DNA from: Chlorella sorokiniana
Taxonomy: Eukaryota; Chlorophyta; Trebouxiophyceae; Chlorellales; Chlorellaceae
Length of the DNA stretch: 64,000 bases
NCBI GenBank assembly: GCA_025917655.1
Contig: CP084611.1
Location: 1,488,001 to 1,552,000 of the forward strand
Reading direction: 5' to 3'
Position 1 is the stretch's first letter. Each line of letters begins with the position of its first letter. A program made the translations under genes and the position numbers. This document shows positions 10,095 through 20,430 of this stretch, piece after piece. Below the pieces are notes generated by a model. The model did no database searches. It had not been told where the DNA came from and worked only from the letters and a program-made list of their open reading frames with translations.

Positions 10095-11936
10095 ATGTCG
10101 GCGGCGGCAGCGGACGTCCTTGCCGCTTGGGCACGCCATTTTTTTGCGAGCGCCGACGATGCCGTGCAGGACTACATTTCCCAGTGAGCGTTGCTTGCTG
10201 TCGCATGCGGTGTCCAAGGCATGAATCCTGCATTGTGTGCTGCTGCATCGCCAGGCGCCTCACGGGGAGTGGCACGTTTTGGTGCCTTGTGTGCAGGGCG
10301 CTGTTGTCGGCAGCAGAGGCGGGCGAGAGCCTGCAGGACCAGGCTGACTTGCTGCATGACTTTTTACCTGGCAAGCACAGTCGTTGCTGGCTGTCTGCCG
10401 GCCTGGCTGAGCTGGAGGCTGTGCTGCAGCAGCGACAGCCTTCTGCGCCTTGGCTCAGCACTCCGCTGGCTCAACATGCAGCGCGCCCTGCACCGGGGGA
10501 CAGCGCGGGCAGCAGCCAGCGTGATTCCGGGCTGCAGCACGCCGACGTCCGGCCGCTGCAGTCCACCAGCACGCTAAGAGTGGCTGCAGCCGAGTTCCGC
10601 CCGGCAGGTGCGCCAGCAGCCTTGGCCGCTGAGCAGCACGGCATTGCAGCATCGCACTTGGGCTGTGCCGGCGGGGATGGCCAAGGAGTGGAGGGGCACG
10701 AGTTGGACGAGGAAGAAGAGGATGGCTCCTGCTGGGACACCGACTGGTGTGCTGAAGGGGGCTCCGGGAATGCGGCGGGTCAGCACGCAGCCGACGCCTG
10801 GCAGGCAGCCCCCGCAGCAGGCGGGGAGGCGGACTGGGCGGCGTTGGATGCCAGCGAGGGCGTGGCAGGCGGGCCCGCGGCCCATGAGGCTTTCCTGGCG
10901 GTGCTGTCGGAGCAGTTCCCCCTGTTCTCGCTCGCCGCCCTGCGCCAGCTGTTTGAGGAGCAGCAGCACAGCCTGGCGGCCACGATTGCCACGCTGTGCG
11001 GGCTGGAGGCGGAGGTGCAGGGGCAGGCAGTGGCTGCGGCGGCGGCGGGGACCCCGGAAGATGCCGCTGGGCTGCAGCACGCCGTCTTCAGCACCGCCCA
11101 GGCGCCGCAGTTCTCTGAAGACGACTTTCCAAGCCTGGGCTCCCCGCCCGCGGCCACCGCCAGCAGCCGAAGCCTCGGCGTTGCGGCCGGCGAGTATGCC
11201 AGCGCTGCGCGGGTGGCTGCCCACCTGCCAGGCCAGCCGGCACGGCGACCGCGGCCGCGCAGCGCAGTGGCTGCCCCTGCCAGCGCCCGCCCGCCCCCAT
11301 CTGGCAGCAGGCGGAAGGCGTGCGGCAGGTGGCCACCGGCGCCGCTGTGGCCGCTGAGTACGCTGCGCTGCGCTCCGAGGCGCGGGACCACGCCCGCCTG
11401 CGCAACGTCTGCTTTCAGCAGGTGCGGGGGCACTGGGAGGCGCCCGCGGCAGCCAGGGCAGCGCCTGCACCCAGCTGCTCCACAGCTTCAGGTCGCCCTG
11501 CGTTCCTTTGAAGCCACCTCATGCCTCCCTGCCCGCCACAACCATCCATGCGCAGGCCACCCAGGCATACCTGGCGGGCGATCGGCGGCTGGCTCGGGAG
11601 CTGGGCGCCAAGGGGCGCTGGCACGGCGAGCAGATGCACGCAGCGCACGCGGCGGCCGCCGCCGAAATTTTTGCACGGCACAACCGCGACGTTGTGGCGA
11701 GCGGCGGCGGCACCCCACGCTCGACCTGCACGGCCTGCACGTGTCGGAGGCGCTGCAGCAGCTGGAGCGGGTGCTGCGGGAGAGGCGGGGCGGGCGGCGG
11801 CTGCGCGTCGTCGTGGGGGCGCGGCACGCACGGCAAGGTCCCCGCTCGCCTGCCCGCCGCCGTGCGCCGCTGGCTGCAGGACCAGGGGCTGCCCTTCTCG
11901 GAGCCCTACGCCGGCCTGCTGGAAATCGGTCTGTAG
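10095..11936 (+). CDS. CUE, DUF1771 and Smr-domain protein (CID7-like)
   Basis: It resembles the Arabidopsis CTC-interacting proteins CID5-7, which combine a poly(A)-binding-protein-interacting motif, a CUE domain, DUF1771 and a small-MutS-related (Smr) domain and are thought to act on RNA or ubiquitin. The start at 10095 gives MSAAAADVLAAWARHF. The donor CCCA/GTGAGC and acceptor GTGCAG/G join ISQ to ALLSAAEAG in frame. A CUE-like stretch is near FLAVLSEQFPLFSLAALRQL, then FSEDDFPSLG, which resembles a PAM2-like or FP-type short motif. DUF1771 follows (YAALRSEARDHARLRN, AYLAGDRRLARELGAKG), then Smr (PTLDLHGLHVSEALQQL, GTHGKVPARLPAAVRRW) to LLEIGL. The Smr core is one frame off relative to its flanks between about 11704 and 11819, where two opposite one-base differences cancel out. 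Confidence 0.8.
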
Positions 11937-12087
11937 CCGTGGCCTGCATGCTTGCGAGCGTGTGGTGCATAAGCCAGAGTGGCAACTGCATCGTGCCAAG
12001 GGTCGCCCGCGGATGGCGGCCAGCCTGTCGCAATCCACGCAGCAGCCGTCCACAGGCTTGTTCAGCGGCGCTGCGGAGCCAGATGCA

Positions 12088-12119
12088 TGTAATGCCATGT
12101 TTGAGCCATATGTTTGTAA
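12088..12119 (+). promoter_or_regulatory. Two TGTAA polyadenylation signals
   Basis: TGTAA occurs at 12088-12092 and again at 12115-12119, about 150 and 180 nt downstream of the Smr-protein stop, fitting alternative 3' ends of that transcript. Confidence 0.55.
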
Positions 12120-12699
12120 TCTACCTGCATCAAACAGCACGAGCGAGCTCCCTATTTGCCAGCATTGCTGCAAGCTTTCATGGGCCGGTGTTGCAAAAGG
12201 ACATTGGTGCGCCGAGCGTGGTGGACCAGCACATGAAATGCTGCATGTAGGCCTGCGCTTGTTGGCAGCAATCACTGTTTGTGCTACTATTCTGGCGGGT
12301 GGGGCTTCTCTCTCGAAAAGAGAAGAAGAGAGAGAGAGCTGAGCGAGCCGGGACCTCGGCCCAAAGCCCTTCCGTACAGTCCGTTTGCGTGCTCACGCTA
12401 CTTCAATGCACTCGACAGGCCGGTTATTGTTATGTTAGCGAGCCTTACAACGCACTGCGCCGAACCTTGCCGCCTGCGAAGCCAGGCCCAGTGCCTCTCT
12501 TGCTCGATACCAGTAGACCATCCAACCCGATTGTAGAGTAAAGACCCCCGACAGGCGAATAAGCCGCCAACCCTGTTCTGGAATCAGTGGCGGCGCCGCT
12601 TGTGTCGCAGATTCTGACGCCCGCAGGCCAGTCACCAAACAGAGGAGCCTTGCGCCACGCTTGCGTACCCGTTGTACCGTGCAAATAGGAGCGTGGTAG

Positions 12700-14609
12700 A
12701 TGGCGAATGAAGAGCGCCGTGCAGCAGCTGGGACCTCTGCAGCGGCGGGCAAGCCGGGGCCCGGCGCGGAGGAGCGCTGCGCGCTGTGTGTGATGGGTCG
12801 AGAAGCGGAGGCTGTGCTGGGGCCGCTCCTACTGTTTGAGGCCTGCGATCCCAAGAAGCCGGGCGATGGCCTGTGCACAGCCTGTGCGCGCAGTGGGCCC
12901 CGCAAGCCTACTACTCTGAGGAGGTGCGGAAGCACAGCCCCCTGCCTGTCGTGCCGGTTAGCAGGGCCCCCTGTCTGGCGTGCTCATGCTGTCTCGGAGC
13001 CAGGCTCACCCTCCCTGCCTGCCCCCTCCCGCTGACCCGGCAGCCCGGCGCGCAGCACAGCCTGCTGATGGTGCCCGAGGAGTGCCGCCGCGCCCGCCTC
13101 CTGCGCTGCAAAGTGTGCGGCAAGGCGGGCGCCGCGGTGGGTTGCAACATAACGGCCTGCAGCAGCACCTACCACCTGCCCTGCGCCATGCTGCTAGAGG
13201 GTGCCGCCTTGACTGCAACGCCTGGGCGGTGTACTGCCCGGTGCACAGCGACAGCATGGGCAGCAGGCAGCAGGCGCCCGACATGGCCACGCTGGGCGGC
13301 GGCGGCTGCGCAAGCTGCACCGCCACCTGCGCGCTGCAGCGGGTGAGGCGGAGCCGCTGCCCATCAACGGCGCGGTCACGCCGGTCAAGGCGGCGCCTGG
13401 CCGCAACACCAGCACAGCGCCTCCCTCGGCGACCTCGGCCAACCCACCGGGCGCAGCAAGCGGGCTGCCACCCGCCGACAAGGTTGCTGGGTCAGCCGAC
13501 AAGATGACAGCCGGCGGCACTGCCTTGCCCAAAGCGCGCCCAAAGGGTGAGCAGAGGACGCCGCTGGAGCGGGAGGCGCTGGAGCCGCCGGGCAAGCGGC
13601 CGCGGCTGGGCGCCCGCCGGCGGCTGGGCACTCGCCTGTTGGCCTGGGCCTGTCGCTGCCGCCCTCAAAGCCGCCTCGTTCGCCGGGCGCCCGCGTCCGC
13701 TGCCCTGCCAGCCCTGCAAAGGCCAACGCGGGGGCGGTGCTGAGATGTCAGCCGAAGAGTTTGCAGCCCTGGCTGTGGCGGCAGCAGCCACCTCGCTCGC
13801 CAGTCTGGAGCCGGCGCCGGATGCGCTGCCCCCGCGGCTCCAGCCACAGCGCCACCCTCTCAGCAGCAGACCGGCCTGGATTCGGCACCCGCCTCGCTGC
13901 CGGCCAGCAGGGACCAGAGCGAGGGGGTGGCTGCCGCTGCTGCAGCAAACCAGCGGCAGCACAGAGAGCAGCAGCAGGAGCTGGCGGGGCAGCAGCAGGA
14001 GCAGCAGGGGCAGGAGCAGGAGCTGGCGGGGCAGCAGCAGGGGGCGCAGCGTGAGCAGCAGTGCCCTGGGTCGCAACTGCCGCTGGACGTGCGCCTCTTC
14101 ATTGCCGAGGTGTTTGGGGCGGCGGCGCCAGCCGCCATCCCCGCTGCCGAGGCCTATCTTTGGCAGGAGGGCGTGCGAAGCTTTGCAGGCAAGCAGCCAT
14201 GCTTGCAGTCGACAGGGTGGCCATGGCACGGCTCGACACCCTGTCTCGCGTCGCGTCTGACGTCATGCCCTCCTGCCCCCATGCATGGTGTGCAGATATT
14301 CGGTTCTGTGATCCACAGGCGCGTGGGGCCCGCCATTGTTTGCTTTGTGGTGACCAGGCTTGCACCCGCTGTGTGGGCAGGGCCGCGAGCGGACGTTGCC
14401 GGCTTCCGCGCGCGCCCGGCCTTGCCGAGTGTCGCTTAGGGTTGGCCGCTGCTTGCCTCGCCCTGTAGGACTTCTTTGAGCACGTGCCCTGCACCAAGCT
14501 GCTCTTCAACAAGTTTTTCCTGCTGCAAGCAGAGCGGCACAGCGCAGCGGAGGCCAAGGAGGGCGAGGCACCGCGGCATGGCTCGCCTCTGGAGGCAGGC
14601 GCCTCCTGA
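12700..14609 (+). CDS. Extended PHD-finger (ePHD) nuclear protein
   Basis: It starts MANEERRAAAGTSAAAG. A pre-PHD C2HC knuckle follows (ERCALCVMGREAEAV, then VHSLCAQWAPQAYYSEE) and, after an intron, an atypical PHD finger (RCKVCGKAGAAVGCN, STYHLPCAMLLEG, CRLDCNAWAVYCPVH). This order is the extended PHD module found in chromatin readers. The rest is basic and low complexity with a long Gln-rich block (13,960-14,070), then LPLDVRLFIAEVFGAA and a final exon DFFEHVPCTKLLFNKFFLL to the TGA at 14607-14609. AATAAA occurs at about 14,702. Frame changes at about 12,870 and at the G-run near 13,197-13,202 interrupt the zinc-ligand pattern. In each case one extra base would restore the canonical spacing, so they look like sequencing errors. 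Confidence 0.75.
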
Positions 14610-14777
14610 CCGCGGCGTGCGCCGCCCCACGTTGAACACTGCTGACCGCATCGTCGCCTGCCCACATTGATTCGATTCACATGACTGAGACACGAGCCTT
14701 TGAATAAATTTGCTCACCAAATGCAGTGAACAGTGGGCAGATTGTTGCGGAAGCATTGCGGAAACAAGGCTGGGACG

Positions 14778-17297
14778 TCATGGCTTGGGGTCGTCGCCCC
14801 CGCCCCCTTCCACTGCTTCCTCGCCCTCTGCAGCGCCAAGGTCGTCCCCAAACCTGGGCAAGAAGCGCCAATAGATGAGGTAAGCCGCTCCAGCCAGGCG
14901 CCAGACGTTGAGCGCGGCCTTGGCGGCCCAGATGGCGGCCAGGCTGGGGCGCAGCCAGCCGCCCAGCGCGAGCAGCGGGCAGAACAGGGCGGCAAAGCCC
15001 AGGCACATGTAGTCCCGGATGAAGCGGAAGCGCTGCGTGGCCAGCAGCAGGCCATCGAACACAAAGAGCAGGCCGTTGAGGGGCTGCGCCGCCGCCAGCA
15101 CCGCCCAGGCGCCTCCCCCGCGCAGAGCGGCTGCCACGGCGGGGTCGGCGGTGAAGGCGGCAACAACCGCTGGCGCCCCCAGCTGGAAGGCCAGCCCCGC
15201 CGCCACGCCAGACAGGCCCCCCGCCAGCAGCACGCGCCACGTCAGCCTGGCCATGCTCCTGCTTGGGGGCAATGCATGCACCCTCTGTCAGCACAAAGAG
15301 CAGGGAGCAGAGGCTGCCTGGCCCTCACGCCAACCGAGCTGCTCCTTGACAGGTGCTGAGCGCCGCCAGGCGCCCACACCATGCCCACGCAGCCAGGCAA
15401 GCGGGACGGGCCCCCGCCCCCGCACCGCTTGGCGTGGGCGCGCAGGCTGGGCAGGCGCGCAAAGCCGTAGAGGCGGGAGCCCAGCACGATGCCGGCGGCG
15501 GCAAAGCCGTCCACGCCGTACGACACCACCACCCACAGCTGGCCGATGATGCTGTGGGCTGCGCGGCAGGGGGCGCGGCAGGGGGCGGCAGCGTCGCGGG
15601 CCTGCCGGGCAGCGCGGCAGCGCCCCGCCCCGCCCGCCCCGCCCCGCTCCCTTGCACACGAATGCAGCGCTGGCCATCACCCGCGAGCGCCGCGGTGCCC
15701 AGGCGTGGCGGCGGCCAGGGCCGCGAAGAAGGTGAGCTGCAGCAGCAGGGAGCGGATGAACATGTCCCGCCCATCCCTGCAGCATTGCCGGGCGGGGGCC
15801 AGGCGGGCCAGGTCAGGCGGGGAGGGGTACCAGCGCCGGGCGGCACCGCTGCAGGCGGGAAGGCACCGCATGCGCTTGCTGGGCAGCAGGCCCGCAAACA
15901 GGGCTGCCAGGCGTGCGCAGCGGCGGCACCACCTGAGGAACTCCAGGGTGGGGGCGTCCAGCAGGCGCAGGCGGCCGCCCGCCGCTGCAGGCGGCTCCCC
16001 AGCCCGGCCCTGCGGCTGCTCCTGCACGTCGCTGCCGTCGCCGCCGCTGCCCAGCAGGGGCTGGCGGGGGCCGTCTGCAGGGACAGGGCTGCCGCCCTGC
16101 TCCCACCCGGCTCCGCGCCTCAGCCCAAACACATCCCTGGCAAGGTGCACGCGGCCGCGGGCCTCCGGGGCGGCAACGCTGCCACGCACGCCAGCGACGC
16201 CGCCGCCAGCAGCCCCTGGCAGGCGCAGGTGACGCACCCCACGGCCAGGAGCTCTCTGCCGCTGCCGCCCGCCGCCGCCGCCGGCTGTGTGCGCAGCTGC
16301 GTCAGCACGGCAGCGCTGCCCGCCATCTCCAGCACCGACGCCGCGCTGGCCAGCACCGCGTTCACCCTGACACGCCCAAAGCCCTGCAGCAGGAGGGGCC
16401 TCGAGGGCCCGCCAGCTTGGCGCCCCCACCCCCGCAGCGCTGCCCGGCTGCGCCCGCATGCATGCCTCGGGCGGGATGACGGCCGGCAGCGGCGGCAGCT
16501 GCGCCCACCTGCAGCGCCCCCGCCGCCGCCATGCCCACCATCTGCACCGGCACCAGCAGCGAGCGCGCCCGCCAGTAGCCCGCCGCCTGCCGCCGCACCG
16601 CCGGCTCCAGCGCCAGCAGCGCGGCGCACAGCGGGGCGCGCGCAGCCAGCAGCAGGGGGCCGCCGCAGCACCCAGGGCCAGGCTCCAGCGCAGCGACAGG
16701 CGCACGTGTGTCGCCAGCTCGCCCCAGGCGCGCTGGCCCACCGCGCGGCCCACCTTGCTGCTCACGCCATCCACCTGTGCGGGTGTGGGTGGGTGTGGGT
16801 GGGTGTGGAGGGAAAGGGCGATGTTCAGGCCTGGCCTGCCCCCAAGTGCTGCCCTCCTTGCTGGCGCCAGGCGCAGTCCAGCCTGGCGGGGGTGTGGGGC
16901 TCACCAGGAAGTTGCACACGCGGCAGAGGAAGCCGACGCACAGGCTGGTTGCGGCAAAGGCGGCCAGCGCCGACGTCTGCGCATAGCGGCCCAGCAGCGC
17001 CGTCTGCACAGCTGCTGTGAGGGGGTGCGGCTGCGATGCAGGCGGAGGGCGGCGGAAGAGCAAGCAGGCGTGATGAGGGCGATCGCCACAGGCTGGTGGG
17101 GGCGCCGTGCGGGCGGCGGCGGGCGAGCAGCGATTGCGGAGGCAAGCCATCGACCATCGTCCAAGAGACTTGTGCTGCTCACCATTGAGCACCACAGCCG
17201 GCAGTGCCACTCCAGCGATAGCTTTCAGCGAGCTCAGCGCTGCAATTTCCAGCTGCGGCTGCGGAAGCCTTACAAGCGATCCTTCGTGGTCACTCAT
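14778..17297 (-). CDS. MATE-family multidrug/toxin exporter (DinF-like)
   Basis: A polytopic antiporter exporting small organic compounds in exchange for H+ or Na+. The chosen start at 17297 gives MSDHEGSLVRLPQPQLE, then a first helix with IAGVALPAVVLNG typical of MATE proteins; an in-frame Met at 17381 is also possible. Exons encode ALAAFAATSLCVGFLCRVCNF, VDGVSSKVGRAVGQRAWG, YWRARSLLVPVQMVGMA, FGRVRVNAVLASAASVLEM, MFIRSLLLQLTFFAALAAA, WVVVSYGVDGFAAAG and GGLSGVAAGLAFQLGAP. The last helices include GLLFVFDGLLLATQRFRFIR, followed by an acidic tail. GYWRARSLLVP and DGLLLATQRFRFIRDY are characteristic of the plant/DinF subgroup, several of which are plastid proteins. A frame jump lies near 16,660-16,680 (SLALG to LLLAARAPL). 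Confidence 0.85.
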
Positions 17298-18238
17298 TGC
17301 GCCAGGAGGGCTTTCGAGCAGCCAGGCCTTTCGTCGCCTTCCCAAACGAGCGTCTGCCACCCGCCGCCCTGCGCTCGCCACGCTGTGCCACCCTCTGTGC
17401 TTGCGGCTGGCAAGTGCTTCTCAACAAGACGTCCGCCTTGATCACCGCTTAGACAGTGCACAATGGCAGCCTTATAAAAAAAACGAGCTTTGCTTGCAAC
17501 AGCCAAGCATGTCATCATCGGTTCGGCGTTCACGCATACAGTTGACAGATTCGGTGGCAGAGGTCACGCCCGCCAATAGCTTGGCAGCTCGTTTTCTGAA
17601 GTTGCATGGTGACAGAAACATGAACAGTGCTTCATCAGCACACGTGCGGCATTAAGCAAGCAGAAGGTGCTGGCTGAACAGGTCAGGCTGCAGCAGAGTC
17701 CTCTGAAGCGGTCCATCGGTTGAGGTGCTTGACGTCGCCGAATGCTGCATGCAACCCGTCGCTTCACGTTGACACTGTGAAGGGCGTCTGTAGTTTGAGA
17801 TACTTGCCGTAAGGAGCCATTCCAGGTTCGCCAACCCGAACGCTCTCGTTCGTTTTGTTGTTCGGGAGTTTGTCCTTCATGAACTGATCCATGTCGACTC
17901 CTGGCTTGCAAATAGCGCTGGAAAACCTTGTTGAAAATAACCATTGCGCAAACAAGGGCACATCGGGCAAGTAAACTGCAGAAGGGCAGGGGTTTCAGCG
18001 CCGCCCACCCTCCCCGCTGTTTCAAAACCAGAGCGGCACGTTCTAAACGTATCGGTGTAGCATAAAGTGCTTATGGATGGCGGGGGGCCCGGAAGGGCCG
18101 CCCTTCTTGGGCGCACAGACCCATCGACGGCGAGCGGGTGAGGCAGCGTCACCTGGTGTGGCTGCACTGGCGGCAGCTTGCTGAAGCCTGCTCTTCTGCC
18201 AAAGACGCCAACCCAATCCGTTTGCAGGCAGCAAGCCA
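17298..18238. other. Intergenic stretch
   Basis: About 0.94 kb with no supported gene. Base composition is less GC-rich than in flanking genes, and short reading frames on both strands have no codon bias or recognisable motif. It is the 5' flank of the MATE gene and of the plus-strand gene starting at 18239. Confidence 0.4.
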
Positions 18239-18993
18239 ATGCGGAAGCTGGCCAGCGTAGCCGAGGCCGTGCCGCCTTTCAAACGCTGCTCCGTGGCGCC
18301 GTCGGAGGCAGGCGCGCCCGCTGAGCAAGTGCATGTAGATGAGCAGGCAGCTGGAGCCCAGCAAGGCGTGGAAGCTGATGAGGTGCTGCCGGGTCCTGGG
18401 GCTCTCCAAGCAGTTGAACATGAAGATGCGGGAGCTGGGCTTCCTGTTGAACACCCCGGGCCCTGCCAACTGGCGCTGCCCTGGCACCCTCAGCTGCCAG
18501 CACCAGCACAATCGCGTCTGCACCCAGCGGCCCCGGTTGAAGGCCCACCCGGACAGGAGACAGTTGGTTGGGCTCAACATTCAGTGCCTCCAGCATGGCA
18601 GCAGACCTGTGCTGAAGGGACGTCCAGCGGCAGCAAGGGCTTGGCCCCCCAACTGCCCTCGTGCGAATTGGCTTCTTGCCCCTGCCTCGCCAGCACTCCA
18701 AACCTCTCCAGCCGTTGCAGATCCAGCCAGGCAGCTGGGCTTTGGACGTGCAACCGCAGCAGGCCAGGCGCAGCCAAGTCCAGGCTGGAGCTCGCAGCCC
18801 GCCCTCAGCGAGTTGCCACGGTCAAGAGCAGCACGGCAGGCAGGTGCCACCAGCCACCCCGCTCCAGTGCTTCTTTTGCGGCGAGTTCTCGCTCCAGTGC
18901 TTCTTTTGCGGCGAGTTCGGCAAGGGCACCAGCCTGTGCAGCTTCTGCGCGGAGCGGGCAAAGGGGGGAGCGGCAGCCCCACCAAGCCTCTGA
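18239..18993 (+). CDS. Small CxxC zinc-knuckle protein
   Basis: An unrecognised protein. The best start is ATG 18239 (MRKLASVAEAVPPFKR). Codon use favours the same frame at 18,600-18,850, then shifts to a frame encoding LQCFFCGEF twice, followed by GKGTSLCSFCAERAKGG and a stop. The two CxxC pairs spaced by about ten residues suggest a small zinc ribbon. The first pair is duplicated by an exact 30-bp tandem repeat (18862-18921). A TGTAA signal 61 nt past the stop supports the strand. A minus-strand reading over 18,150-18,580 also shows C-ending codons, so the 5' half is uncertain. Confidence 0.45.
18862..18921 (+). repeat. 30-bp tandem duplication inside a CxxC motif
   Basis: Two adjacent 30-nt copies, nearly identical, each encoding LQCFFCGEF plus one residue. 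The period is a multiple of three, so the duplication adds a second CxxC knuckle without changing the frame. Confidence 0.85.
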
Positions 18994-19053
18994 GCAGCCA
19001 CCCAAACGACAAGTAGTGTGATCGTCGCCGTAGTGTAGTCATAACCTGATGAA

Positions 19054-19058
19054 TGTAA
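19054..19058 (+). promoter_or_regulatory. TGTAA polyadenylation signal
   Basis: A plus-strand TGTAA, 61 nt after the stop of the CxxC protein gene. It supports a plus-strand transcript ending here, convergent with PEN-2. Confidence 0.5.
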
Positions 19059-19190
19059 TACAGTTCCCAAACCAGTGTCCATGTCTGTATGCTGCTTCCC
19101 GTGCACGTAACGAAACTGTGTGAGTCACAACAGGCAAGGCTGTCCTGAGGCAGCACGTGGACAGTCAAGTCTGCAACCAGATCCCCCAGG

Positions 19191-19782
19191 TCACATCCCC
19201 ATGCCAGCGCCTCTTAAATCCAAACTCATGATGTTCAGAGCGTTGTACGCTGTCTCCCCCAGCAACTGCTTGCCAACTGCATCGGGAGGGAGGCAGGAGC
19301 GCGCATCAGGGCACAGGGTGCCAGGCCGGCGTGCGCTGCGCAGCCTAGCAAGCCACACGGCTGCCAATGAGCACTGACGCTTTGACTGGCCAGTACCTGT
19401 GAGGTATGTGAGTGACCATGACAGGAGGAGGCAGGAGGACACCGCAAACCCGATGGCTGACCAGCGCGTGTCTGCATGGCAGCGCCAGGCCACAGAGAGC
19501 GGGGGAGGGGGCGGGGTGTGCGCTCTCGTTCACGAGTGCTCACGCAGCCCAAGGTATCATGCAGGGAAGATGGAGGGCTTTGCGCTTTGCTGCATCAGCT
19601 GCATGCTGGCACTCACACTTGGCCACGACGGCATCGCCGCCGTCGCGACGGAAGTCGGGCCAGAACAGCCAGACGTTTGTGGCCCAGAACCAAGGTAGCA
19701 ACGCGAAGCCCAGGTAGAAGTACAGCCTGGATGTCTTGCGTGCTTGCAGCGCAGGCATGACGTCCTCGTCGCACGTGACCAC
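19191..19782 (-). CDS. PEN2: PEN-2, gamma-secretase subunit
   Basis: The presenilin-enhancer subunit of the intramembrane protease gamma-secretase. Three exons assemble in frame: 19617-19782, 19397-19471 and 19191-19276. Each junction is GT/AG and splits a codon cleanly (AAGT/GTGAGT with CAG/AC; ACAG/GTACTG with GCAG/TT). The product is 108 residues against about 100 in other species. It contains RLYFYLGFALLPWFWATNVW and LFWPDF (first hydrophobic hairpin), YTRWSAIGFAVSSCLLLSW (second helix) and GKQLLGETAYNAL near the C-terminus. These match the conserved PEN-2 order of YxxGFxxLPxLW, WPxxR, and RSAxGF followed by LSW. No frame correction is needed. Presenilin, nicastrin and APH-1 are not in this window. 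Confidence 0.88.
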
Positions 19783-20430
19783 GGGCGGCAGCTCCAGCCT
19801 CGCCCACTTGCGCGTCGGGCATGGTCGACAGCGCTAGTGGCTGAGGTGGCGTGTGGTGTGGTGTCGGCAGGGGCCGCGGAGGTCAGCAGCCCTGGCCTCT
19901 TACTCCTTGAGCGCAGGACGTTACTGAATCAATGCAGGCTCGGTTGCAGGGCCAGCGCAGCACAATGACAAGGGCACGCCAGGAATTGAACGCGGATGCA
20001 GCTGGGAGAAACCTGGTTATTTCCGGCTCTGTTCAATAGTCGTTAGAAGGTCTGCGACGGGAATTGTGAGCAGTCGTGTACCGCCAAGGTGTGATCGGGC
20101 CTATTTGGGCCGATTCCCGTCTGTATAAGCTTGAAAGCGACAGGGCATCGGACCCGCTGCCAGGAGGTGGTTTACACGAGGGGTTGCGTTAATGCTGTCC
20201 CGCGAAAGTACTGCGTTTGGCGGGCTTCTTAGCCACCTTCCTGCAACACACAGACGCCCGATACTGCACCATCACCTTTACTTTACGTCCGCACGACCGA
20301 ATTCAGGCGACGAGGAGGTCCGTCCGAGTAGCCGGAGCACCTGTGCCTGTGCCCTACAGCATCCCTCACACACGTTTCTTCTAGCTTCTGTGCGAGGCTC
20401 CCGCCCCACAGACATCATCAGAGACACACC
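19783..20430. other. Divergent intergenic stretch
   Basis: It lies between the PEN-2 start (-) and a plus-strand gene. No gene or RNA is supported. A T-loop-like sequence near 19,990 on the minus strand was examined and does not fold as a tRNA arm. Confidence 0.4.

Noticed and set aside
11700-11820. Smr domain frameshift read as a pseudogene sign
   Set aside because: The two changes are opposite and cancel, both lie at short G/C runs, and the residues on all three sides match the family, so sequence error is more likely.
15353-17020. Long plus-strand open frame of about 555 codons
   Set aside because: It is antisense to the MATE exporter exons, low complexity, with no recognisable domain.
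19980-20000. Possible tRNA T-loop on the minus strand (TTCAATT)
   Set aside because: The flanking bases do not pair as a T-stem and no acceptor or anticodon arm could be drawn.
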